NCBI GenBank assembly: GCA_937893485.1
Contig: CALBJL010000007.1
Location: forward strand, 1-17,908
From: an uncultured bacterium
GTDB taxonomy: Bacteria; Bacillota; Clostridia; Lachnospirales; Lachnospiraceae
Length of the DNA stretch: 17,908 nucleotides
Direction: 5' to 3'
Both the position numbers and the translations under genes were made by a program. A model generated the notes under the pieces. It was not told the DNA's origin. It ran no database searches and saw only the letters and a list, made by a program, of their open reading frames with translations. This document shows positions 7,008 through 13,697 of this stretch, one piece after another; positions within the stretch are counted from its first letter, which is position 1; every line of letters begins with the position of its first letter.

Positions 7008-7949
7008 ATGCAACAGACAGCAAACGCAAATGCGACAGACGAGGCAAAAAGACTGTTGAATTATTTATCGGAGACAGCGGGAGACCGGCTGATCACCGGA
7101 CAGCACACGCAGACAAATCTGATGGAGGAGATCGGATATATCCGTGAAAAGACAGAAAAGGAGCCGTTGCTGAGGGGCTTTGAAATGCTCGCATATTCGC
7201 CGAACATCAACTATGACGATGCGGCGGAGGCGTGTCTGACGGAGGTATATGAGAATCGGAATACGATGGAGACTGCGCTTCAATGGGCGAAAGAGTCCGG
7301 CGGCATCGTGACGCTTTCGTTTCACTGGTTTTCACCGCTGGGTGGACATGACAAGAGCTTTTATGCAGAAAATACCGATTTTGACGCGACAAAGGTATTG
7401 GAGGAAGGCACACCGGAGCGCGCTGCGTTTTATCACGATATGGATGTGATCGCGGCGGAACTGCGAAAGTTTCAGGAAGCACGGATTCCGGTGCTGTGGC
7501 GGCCGTTTCACGAGTCGGACGGCGAATGGTTCTGGTGGGGAGCGAAAGGACCGCAGACCGCGGCAAAGCTGTACCGCCTGATGTATGAGTATTACACGGA
7601 CGAGCTGCATCTGGATCACTTGTTGTGGGTGTGGAACTGTGCGGCGGAAGATGCATATCCGGGTGATGACTGTGTAGATATAGTATCGGTAGATATTTAC
7701 CTGACTGCTTATGAGCGCACGGACTATCATGAACAGTATGAGCATCTGATCCGTGTCACATCCCAAAATAAGGTCGCTGCACTGGCGGAGGTCGGCTATC
7801 TGCCGGACATCGCGCTGCTTGCACAGTCGCACACGCCGTGGGCGTATTACATGACATGGTCAAAGGAGTTCTGCATTGGGGAGCAGTATAATCGAACCGA
7901 ACAGTTGCGGGAGATGTATGGCAGTCCCTACGCAGTTACATTGAAATAA
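7008..7949 (+). CDS. Glycoside hydrolase family 26 (beta-mannanase-like), cytosolic
   Basis: This 313-residue protein is essentially one GH26 (beta/alpha)8 domain. RPFHESDGEWFWWG (165-178) carries the acid/base Glu169, and ALAEVGYLPD (258-267) carries the nucleophile Glu261. The family's early segments ITGQHTQ (29-35) and FHWFSP (105-110) are also present. GH26 enzymes mostly cleave beta-1,4-mannan, with some acting on mixed-linkage glucan or beta-1,3-xylan. No signal peptide, carbohydrate-binding module or linker is seen, so it would act on short oligosaccharides inside the cell. The start at 7008 has GGAGAGGAG 6 nt upstream; an upstream in-frame ATG at 6972 lacks a site. It lies 43 nt after the YjjG-like gene and 18 nt before a second HAD gene, with no sugar transporter, mannobiose epimerase or phosphorylase in the window. 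Confidence 0.9.
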   Translation: MQQTANANATDEAKRLLNYLSETAGDRLITGQHTQTNLMEEIGYIREKTEKEPLLRGFEMLAYSPNINYDDAAEACLTEVYENRNTMETALQWAKESGGIVTLSFHWFSPLGGHDKSFYAENTDFDATKVLEEGTPERAAFYHDMDVIAAELRKFQEARIPVLWRPFHESDGEWFWWGAKGPQTAAKLYRLMYEYYTDELHLDHLLWVWNCAAEDAYPGDDCVDIVSVDIYLTAYERTDYHEQYEHLIRVTSQNKVAALAEVGYLPDIALLAQSHTPWAYYMTWSKEFCIGEQYNRTEQLREMYGSPYAVTLK

Positions 7950-7967
7950 AAGAAAGAGGAATATTTT

Positions 7968-8630
7968 ATGAACACACAAATACAGGCAGTACTATTTGAT
8001 ATGGATGGCGTGATCTTTGATTCGGAGATCAAGGTCATTGAATGCTGGAAGGACATTGCTGAAAAATACGGCTTTGGGGATATTGAGGCACCGTGCTATG
8101 AGGCGCTCGGCACGACGCGCGAAAAGACAAAGGAGATCATGCTGGAGCATTACGGGGCAGATTTCCCCTATGATGAATATAAGGAAGAGATGTCCGCACT
8201 GTTTCACGAGCGCTACGGAGAGGGCAGACTGCCGAAAAAGAAGGGCATAGAGGAGCTGTTACAGTTTTTGCATATGCATAATCTGAAAGTCGCACTCGCA
8301 TCGTCTACGCGTAGGGAGGTCGTCACACAGGAGCTGCGCGACGGCGGGCTGATCGATTATTTTGATGCGGTGATCTGCGGGGACATGGTCGCGCGGAGCA
8401 AGCCGGAGCCGGATATTTTTTTAAAGGCGTGTGAGGTGCTTGGCGTGGCACCGGAGCATGCGGTCGGCATCGAGGATTCTTTCAACGGTGTGCATGCGCT
8501 GGCGGCAGCCGGAATCACGGCGGTCATGGTGCCCGATCTTAAACAGCCGACAGAGGAGATCCGCGCGCTGGCGACAGTCGTGCTGCCGGATCTGACCGCA
8601 GCAAAAGCATATCTGGAAAAAATTTTATAA
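7968..8630 (+). CDS. HAD superfamily sugar-phosphate phosphatase/beta-phosphoglucomutase-like
   Basis: This 220-residue HAD-IA protein has an alpha-helical cap. Motif I is FDMDGVIFDSE with Asp11 and Asp13, motif II ASSTR (Ser112/Ser113), motif III SKPEPDIF (Lys145), and motif IV GIEDSFNGVHAL (Glu169, Asp170). DMDGVIFDSE and EDSxNG are typical of the beta-phosphoglucomutase/GPH group. Family members either move phosphate between C1 and C6 of a hexose or remove it from sugar phosphates; these are not separable by eye. AAAGAGG stands 8 nt before the ATG. It follows the GH26 gene by 18 nt, so a role with the released sugar is plausible but unproven. No clear terminator hairpin follows. Confidence 0.88.
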   Translation: MNTQIQAVLFDMDGVIFDSEIKVIECWKDIAEKYGFGDIEAPCYEALGTTREKTKEIMLEHYGADFPYDEYKEEMSALFHERYGEGRLPKKKGIEELLQFLHMHNLKVALASSTRREVVTQELRDGGLIDYFDAVICGDMVARSKPEPDIFLKACEVLGVAPEHAVGIEDSFNGVHALAAAGITAVMVPDLKQPTEEIRALATVVLPDLTAAKAYLEKIL

Positions 8631-8712
8631 AAAGTAAATTTCCTGCAACAAAACAGATTCTTTTTCACACTTATATTATGTAAGACAGATGAACGGAATC
8701 CGGAGGATGGCT

Positions 8713-9231
8713 ATGGAACGAGAGAAAATGGTGCGCGCGGCAAAGGCAGGAGACGCGGCGGCATTCACAGAATTGTACAGGGATGTGTATCAGGAGATGT
8801 ACCGGTTTGCATATTATCTGCTGCACCATGCGGAGGATGCAAAGGATGCAGTCAGTGATGCGGTGATGGATGCATGGACATCGATCGGGTCTTTGCGGGA
8901 GGACGGCTCGTTTAAACAGTGGATTTTTTCCATACTGGCGAACAAGTGTAAGGCAAAGATGCGCGAGTATGTGCGCCGTTCGGTGGAGCTGACCGATGTG
9001 GCAGCTGATACACTGACTGCGCCGGATCACATGCCGAGTGCCGAGCATTTGCAGGTGCGTGAAGAATTCCAAAAGCTTGAGGAGACGGATCGCCTGATTA
9101 TAGGGCTTCATCTGTTTGCGGGTTACCGGACGCGGGAACTGGCAGAGGCGTTACATATGAATGAAAACACTGTGCGTTCAAGGGAGCACCGGGCACTGAA
9201 ACGCATGGGCGAAGCGCTGGAAAGAGTGTAA
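8713..9231 (+). CDS. ECF-family RNA polymerase sigma factor (sigma-70 family)
   Basis: This 172-residue protein has the two domains of an ECF sigma factor. Region 2 covers about residues 13-80 (FTELYRDVYQEMYRFAYYLL ... AEDAKDAVSDAVMDAW, FKQWIFSILANKCKAKM). Region 4 covers about 115-170, with helix-turn-helix YRTRELAEALHMNENTVRSREHRA split over its two helices. There is no C-terminal extension. The start is ATG 8713, because GGAGG (8702-8706) lies 6 nt upstream; the ATG at 8707 abuts that site and the one at 8689 has none. The stop lies 13 nt before the beta-propeller gene, the usual arrangement for a sigma factor and its membrane anti-sigma. I saw no convincing autoregulatory promoter in the 82-nt gap upstream. 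Confidence 0.9.
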   Translation: MEREKMVRAAKAGDAAAFTELYRDVYQEMYRFAYYLLHHAEDAKDAVSDAVMDAWTSIGSLREDGSFKQWIFSILANKCKAKMREYVRRSVELTDVAADTLTAPDHMPSAEHLQVREEFQKLEETDRLIIGLHLFAGYRTRELAEALHMNENTVRSREHRALKRMGEALERV

Positions 9232-9244
9232 GGAGGGTCCGCAT

Positions 9245-11518
9245 ATGGAAGAGAATCGATTATTGGAGCGCATGTGGCGGGAAGCACAGCAGGTGGAGGT
9301 TCCACCGGAGCTTTTGCCGGAGCAGATGGAAAAACGCATCTGCGGGCAGCAGAAAACGACGCATCACAGCGGCAGTCAAAACGGAAACAAAAACGAGAAT
9401 AAGAGCGAAAATAAAAACGGGCATAAGAGCAAAAACAGGACACCGCGCGTGCCGGTCTTTCACTGGCATGGATATGGCAGCCGTGTGGCAGCGGCAGCCG
9501 TCGTGCTCGCAGTATCACTCACTACATTTGCGCTGGCAGGGCGCCAGACATTGTCCGTGGGCGATCATGCAGATGGCGTGACGGTGTCTGACCACAGCAG
9601 CCAGCCGGCGGCAAAAGGTGATGAACCGTCCGGCGCGGATGATGGGGCAGGAACCCTGGATGGCAGTGAGCCTCAGGATGATGAGGAAAATCTTACGTCT
9701 GTCACAGAACTGGGCGACTATCATCAAGCGAGCGGTTATGAAGAAGTCGGACGCATGTTCGGAGTGTCTCAGAATGATTATGCAAACGGTACGATGATGG
9801 GCTGGGAGCTGACCGAAGGACCGGCGGCGGGTGACAGCGTCAGTGCATCCCGTGATACACAAAAGCAATTTGCAGTGCAGGATAGTGCAGACACCGCTGA
9901 TACGGCAGATGTGTCCGCAGGCAAAGAGTTTTCCACGACTAATCTGCAGGTGGAAGGTGTGGATGAGAGCGATATTGTAAAAACCGACGGACATTATATT
10001 TACATCGCCTCTGACCGTGAGGTGCGTATCGTCGATACGACTGACGGGCAGGTGAGACAGCTTGGCAGCATCACGCCGAAATTCGAGGGCAATCTGGATA
10101 CGATCCGAGAGATGTACGTGTCCGGAGACCGGCTGGTGCTCATCGTGCAGAAAGAGAATACCGAGCAGATCGGAGAGGATACGTCCTATGTGATGGGTGA
10201 TGTCGCTTTTATCTCCAATCAGCGCATGCATACAGAGGTGCTGACCTATGATATCAGCAGTCCGGCGGGCGCACAGCTTACAGGCACGTTTGAGCAGGAC
10301 GGCACATACAATACGTCGCGGAAGATCGGCAACCGTGTTTATCTGTTTACCAATTATTTTGTGGATACTTATCAGTTATACGCAAAGCTGATGGAACAGC
10401 CGGATGATGCGGCGCTCCCGGAGGGAGGAGCAAGTTCGCGGCAGACACGTATGTATCCGGGTGAAAAGGAAGTTCAGACGGTACTCCCCAAAGTGCAGGG
10501 AGAGACGATTCCGTCCGACTGTATCTATCTGCCGGAGCAGCAATGTCAGGGTGGTATCGTGATCGCTTCGTTCGATGCCTATGAGCCGGAGACAGTCTGT
10601 GACCGGAAACTGATCTTTAGCGGATATTCGACCATGTATGTGACGCAGGACAGCGTCATTTTATACCGGTCGGACTATTCGGAGGCGGTCGAAAATACAA
10701 CAACGGCACTGACCAAATTCAGGATCATGGATGGACAGATCATCGCCGACTGTGCAGAGTCAGTTGTGGGGGAAATCTATGATACGTTTGCGATCCATGA
10801 AAGTGCCGCCGGCGATCTGTATGTGCTGACGACAGATTATGAGACGAACCATCTGTTTGTGCTGGATGAAAAACTTAAGATCAAGGGAAGGATCGATCAC
10901 ATCGCGGATGGCGAGACCGTTTATGCGGCACGTTTTGTCGATGACATCGGTTATTTTGTCACCTACCGGAACATGGACCCGCTCTTTACGGTCGATTTCA
11001 GCGATCCGGCAAACCCGACGCTGATCGGCGAGCTGGAGATACCGGGATTTTCAGATTATTTACAGTTCTGGGATGATACGCATCTGATCGGTGTCGGCGA
11101 GGAGCGCATCGGGGCGGACAGCGAATTTATCGGTATGAAGCTGTCGCTCTATGACATTTCTGATCCGATGAAGGTCACAGAGAGCGATAAAGTCGTATTG
11201 AAGGATGCCTATGCAGCTCCGGCAGCGTATAATTACAAGGCATTGCTTGCAGACAGCACGAAAAATGTGATTGCATTTCTGACTGATGACGAGAGTGCAC
11301 ACAACGATATTTCCGAGCGGATCTACCGGGTGACGGATGGCAGACTGCAGGAGCAGCGCACGGAGCGCGTCTGGGAGGGCGATGATTATAGCCGCAGCTC
11401 GGATGCTTACCGCAACGTCTATATTGGTGACACCCTGTATCTGGTATGTTCGGATCAGATCATCGCCTATGATATGTCGGACAAATTCGCACGGATCGGT
11501 TCGTATGAGCTGCATTGA
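9245..11518 (+). CDS. Membrane-anchored beta-propeller protein (PF09826 type), probable anti-sigma factor/sensor
   Basis: This 757-residue protein starts with a cytoplasmic segment (1-79) rich in Glu and Gln, then a polar run of Asn/Lys/Glu (46-65), one transmembrane helix (about 80-98, VAAAAVVLAVSLTTFALAG) and a long outer part. From about residue 229, TTNLQVEGVDESDIVKTDG is the hallmark opening of the C-terminal beta-propeller family distantly related to WD40. Repeats of the type YIYIASD-REVRIVDT, VYLFTNYF and YVLTTDYE follow to the end. The AAGGAGGG site is 7 nt before the ATG. Position directly after the ECF sigma gene and single-pass topology suggest the short N-terminus holds the sigma factor and the propeller senses an outside signal. 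No zinc-binding HxxxCxxC anti-sigma motif is present, so the anti-sigma role is inference. Confidence 0.85.
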   Translation: MEENRLLERMWREAQQVEVPPELLPEQMEKRICGQQKTTHHSGSQNGNKNENKSENKNGHKSKNRTPRVPVFHWHGYGSRVAAAAVVLAVSLTTFALAGRQTLSVGDHADGVTVSDHSSQPAAKGDEPSGADDGAGTLDGSEPQDDEENLTSVTELGDYHQASGYEEVGRMFGVSQNDYANGTMMGWELTEGPAAGDSVSASRDTQKQFAVQDSADTADTADVSAGKEFSTTNLQVEGVDESDIVKTDGHYIYIASDREVRIVDTTDGQVRQLGSITPKFEGNLDTIREMYVSGDRLVLIVQKENTEQIGEDTSYVMGDVAFISNQRMHTEVLTYDISSPAGAQLTGTFEQDGTYNTSRKIGNRVYLFTNYFVDTYQLYAKLMEQPDDAALPEGGASSRQTRMYPGEKEVQTVLPKVQGETIPSDCIYLPEQQCQGGIVIASFDAYEPETVCDRKLIFSGYSTMYVTQDSVILYRSDYSEAVENTTTALTKFRIMDGQIIADCAESVVGEIYDTFAIHESAAGDLYVLTTDYETNHLFVLDEKLKIKGRIDHIADGETVYAARFVDDIGYFVTYRNMDPLFTVDFSDPANPTLIGELEIPGFSDYLQFWDDTHLIGVGEERIGADSEFIGMKLSLYDISDPMKVTESDKVVLKDAYAAPAAYNYKALLADSTKNVIAFLTDDESAHNDISERIYRVTDGRLQEQRTERVWEGDDYSRSSDAYRNVYIGDTLYLVCSDQIIAYDMSDKFARIGSYELH
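9380..9439 (+). repeat. A-rich low-complexity run encoding an Asn/Lys/Glu linker
   Basis: The DNA is a string of AAA, AAT, AAC, GAG and AGC codons with an imperfect 12-nt period. It encodes a hydrophilic linker (residues 46-65) just before the membrane helix of the beta-propeller protein. Such runs change length easily by slippage. Confidence 0.5.
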
Positions 11519-11620
11519 CGGCGGATGCCATCGTGAAAAAGGACACAATCATATAGAATATAAACACAAATATATCGAATAATCACAGAAATCCTTAAAT
11601 TTTCATAAAAAAACACACAG

Positions 11621-11642
11621 AGCATGTCTCACATGCTATAAT
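11621..11642 (+). promoter_or_regulatory. Extended -10 promoter overlapped by an inverted repeat, for the SLH operon
   Basis: TG-C-TATAAT (11634-11642) is a perfect extended -10 element. The -35 region 17 nt upstream (CACACA) is poor, as is common for extended -10 promoters. AGCATGT (11621-11627) and ACATGCT (11631-11637) form a perfect 7-bp dyad with a 3-nt centre that ends on the first base of the -10 box. A bound protein would cover the promoter, so it is a good operator candidate. Confidence 0.65.
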
Positions 11643-11646
11643 ACCA

Positions 11647-11718
11647 ATCGGGCAGGAGGAAGACCTTCTGTCCGATCTTTCGTTATAGTAAGTAGGATAG
11701 CTGCGAGGGCAGTTATCC
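11647..11718 (+). promoter_or_regulatory. Structured 5' leader with two hairpins
   Basis: Hairpin 1 pairs 11647-11659 with 11664-11676 (13 bp including two G-U pairs, loop AAGA). Hairpin 2 pairs 11695-11704 with 11709-11718 (10 bp, one G-U pair, loop GAGG). TCCGATC occurs at 11671-11677 and again at 11716-11722, so the left arm of hairpin 1 (ATCGGG) could pair with either copy. That would allow two alternative folds. No T-run follows hairpin 1, so simple attenuation is not obvious. I do not recognise a known riboswitch class. Confidence 0.5.
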
Positions 11719-11743
11719 GATCAGAAAAACAGAGGTGGAACGG

Positions 11744-13681
11744 ATGAAGAATAAATATGATCGAATCGCACTCGTGCTGCTCAGCGCGGCGCTGACCTTT
11801 ACCGCGGTGGCTCCGGCTGCGGCGGCAGGTATGACAGGTACAGCGACAACCGCTGCCGCGGCGAGTGCGGAGAAAACAAACCCGACCTATGATGTGTCGC
11901 TGGCGCGCCGCGTGCTCGTCGCACAGGGTGTGTTAAAGCCAAGCCAGACGACGGCGGCAGGGCTGAAAAAGAAGGTCAGCAGACAGGAGTTTGCGAAGAT
12001 GCTCGTACAGCTCTCACCGTATAAAAATAAGGTTGGAACGACCGTCAAGACATCCATGTATTCCGATGTGAAACGGACGAGCGCTTATGCACCGTATATC
12101 CGCATTGCAGTGGAAAACGGCTGGATGAAGGGCAATCTGAGTGGAAAATTCCGTCCGAAGCAGGCTGTGACTTTGCAGGAATCCGTAGCTGCGGTGCTGG
12201 CGGTGCTCGGCTATGAGGACAGTGATTTTCAGGGCAGCCTCAGCAGTGCCAAGATGTCCTTTTACAAGGCGCAGAAGCTGGACACCAATATCAGCAAAAA
12301 GGCATCTGCGGCGATGACCTATAAGGAGATGAGCTGCCTGCTCTACAATATGCAGGTGACACCGGACAAGAGCGGTACGATCTATGCGCGTTCGTTAGAT
12401 TATGAGCTGGATGCAAACGGGGATATCGCGTATCTGCCGCTTGTCTACGATGAACTTGACGGACCTGTCATTGCACAGGCAGACTGGCAGAAGCAGATTC
12501 CGTTTAAGACCGGCAATGCCACGATCTATATTGATGGATCAAAGAGCTCCACGGACAATATACATATTTATGACGTACTTTATTATTCCAAAAAACTGAA
12601 CAGCATTTTTGTCTATCAGGATCGTGTGACCGGACGGTTGAATGGCGTGTCGCCGGACCGTTACACACCGAATGCGGTCACAGTTGCAGGCACGAGCTAT
12701 ACGCTGGCGGATCAGCAGATCGCATATGATGTGTCTGCGATGGGCAGCTATGCGATCGGTGATTATATCACGCTGCTGCTTGGCAAGGAGGGCAAGGTAG
12801 TCGGCATCGGCAACGCCGCGACGCTCAATTCGTTTATCGGCGGTATCGTATTGTCAAAGGACGAAAAAGTCAGCGATGATAAAAACGATACAACGGTGAA
12901 AAAATATATTACGATGTTAGATACACTCGGAGAGACACACGAGTACGAGGTCGAGGATCTGACGAAGTTCTCGGAGCGTACGCCGGTTGAGGTCGCATTT
13001 GACAACGGCAAGCCGGTTGTCAATAAGGTGACGATCGACAGGCTCAACGGTATTGTGAGCTCCGATGCGGGCCGGTTTTCAAGCTATCAGCTCTCGGAGA
13101 GCATCCGCGTGCTCGAGTATGACAACGGCGGCAATTACAGCCGGATCGACCGCAAGCGTCTGGCAGGGCTGACGATCAATGCAACCAACATTCTCTATTA
13201 TCACGTGAATGCAAATAAAGAGATCACGGATCTGATTGTGCGCGGTGTGACAGGGGATAATTATAAATACGGCATTCTGACCAGTGCGAGCGAGGTGTCC
13301 AGTCCGGCGACGATGACCTTTATGGGTACTTACAGCTATCAGATCGGCGATGAGAGCGGTTATGCGACGAGCAACGGACAGATCTTTGCGATGCAGGGCT
13401 ACGTCGGACCGGCGCAGTTTGCATTTGCGTCAGACGGATCAGTGACCGGTATCAAGACGCTTGGCAGCATTACGGTGACTTCCATTACGCAGACAGAAGT
13501 TTCTAACGGAAGAAACGCATATGTGATGGCAGACGATGTCGGTGTCTATCTGAAAAAGGGAACATCTTATTATGCGACTGAGCTGTCCAAGGTGATGAGT
13601 CTGTCGAATTATGAACTGACGGCATACTATGACGGGACGACAGGCGGCAGGGTACGTGTGATCGTGGCAAAGGCAAAATAA
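11744..13681 (+). CDS. SLH-domain cell-surface protein
   Basis: This 645-residue exported protein has a signal peptide (about 1-28; MKNKYDR, a hydrophobic core and an AAAA-G cut region) and an Ala/Thr-rich stretch. S-layer-homology repeats follow at about residues 50-95, 104-158 and 165-215. The second is clearest: YSDV, APYIRIAVENGWMKG, GKFRPKQAVTLQESVAAVLAVLGY. SLH repeats bind pyruvylated wall polymers and hold proteins to the wall. The remaining 430 residues are beta-rich with many short strands, and I do not recognise a catalytic domain. ATG 11744 is chosen over GTG 11735, because AGAGGTGG lies just upstream and the GTG falls inside it. The stop is 16 nt before the adaptor gene, suggesting cotranscription with the export system. 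It might be a client or an outer partner of that transporter; this is inference. Confidence 0.83.
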   Translation: MKNKYDRIALVLLSAALTFTAVAPAAAAGMTGTATTAAAASAEKTNPTYDVSLARRVLVAQGVLKPSQTTAAGLKKKVSRQEFAKMLVQLSPYKNKVGTTVKTSMYSDVKRTSAYAPYIRIAVENGWMKGNLSGKFRPKQAVTLQESVAAVLAVLGYEDSDFQGSLSSAKMSFYKAQKLDTNISKKASAAMTYKEMSCLLYNMQVTPDKSGTIYARSLDYELDANGDIAYLPLVYDELDGPVIAQADWQKQIPFKTGNATIYIDGSKSSTDNIHIYDVLYYSKKLNSIFVYQDRVTGRLNGVSPDRYTPNAVTVAGTSYTLADQQIAYDVSAMGSYAIGDYITLLLGKEGKVVGIGNAATLNSFIGGIVLSKDEKVSDDKNDTTVKKYITMLDTLGETHEYEVEDLTKFSERTPVEVAFDNGKPVVNKVTIDRLNGIVSSDAGRFSSYQLSESIRVLEYDNGGNYSRIDRKRLAGLTINATNILYYHVNANKEITDLIVRGVTGDNYKYGILTSASEVSSPATMTFMGTYSYQIGDESGYATSNGQIFAMQGYVGPAQFAFASDGSVTGIKTLGSITVTSITQTEVSNGRNAYVMADDVGVYLKKGTSYYATELSKVMSLSNYELTAYYDGTTGGRVRVIVAKAK

Positions 13682-13697
13682 AAATAGGAAGAAGAAA

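Larger units (their letters stand above)
11519..11743. other. 225-bp intergenic region between beta-propeller and SLH genes
   Basis: The first 100 bp are AT-rich with no hairpin-plus-T-run, so I see no terminator for the beta-propeller gene. The second half holds a palindrome, an extended -10 promoter and a two-hairpin leader, listed separately. No small ORF with a ribosome binding site was found. Confidence 0.6.

Noticed and set aside
7332..7832. Open frame on the - strand (166 codons)
   Set aside because: It is the antisense shadow of the GH26 gene, whose catalytic motifs are intact.
8631..8712. ECF-type autoregulatory promoter before the sigma gene
   Set aside because: TGCAACA at 8644-8650 resembles an ECF -35 box, but no matching -10 box was found at the right distance; TATATT at 8672-8677 has no proper -35 partner.
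9515..10231. Long open frame on the - strand (238 codons)
   Set aside because: It lies fully antisense to the well-supported beta-propeller gene, has no ribosome binding site and no family resemblance.
11060..11548. Open frame on the - strand (162 codons)
   Set aside because: It is antisense to the end of the beta-propeller gene, with no start signal and low-complexity composition.
11519..11620. Direct repeats in AT-rich sequence (ATATAGAATA / ATATATCGAATA)
   Set aside because: The match is loose and expected in such AT-rich sequence.
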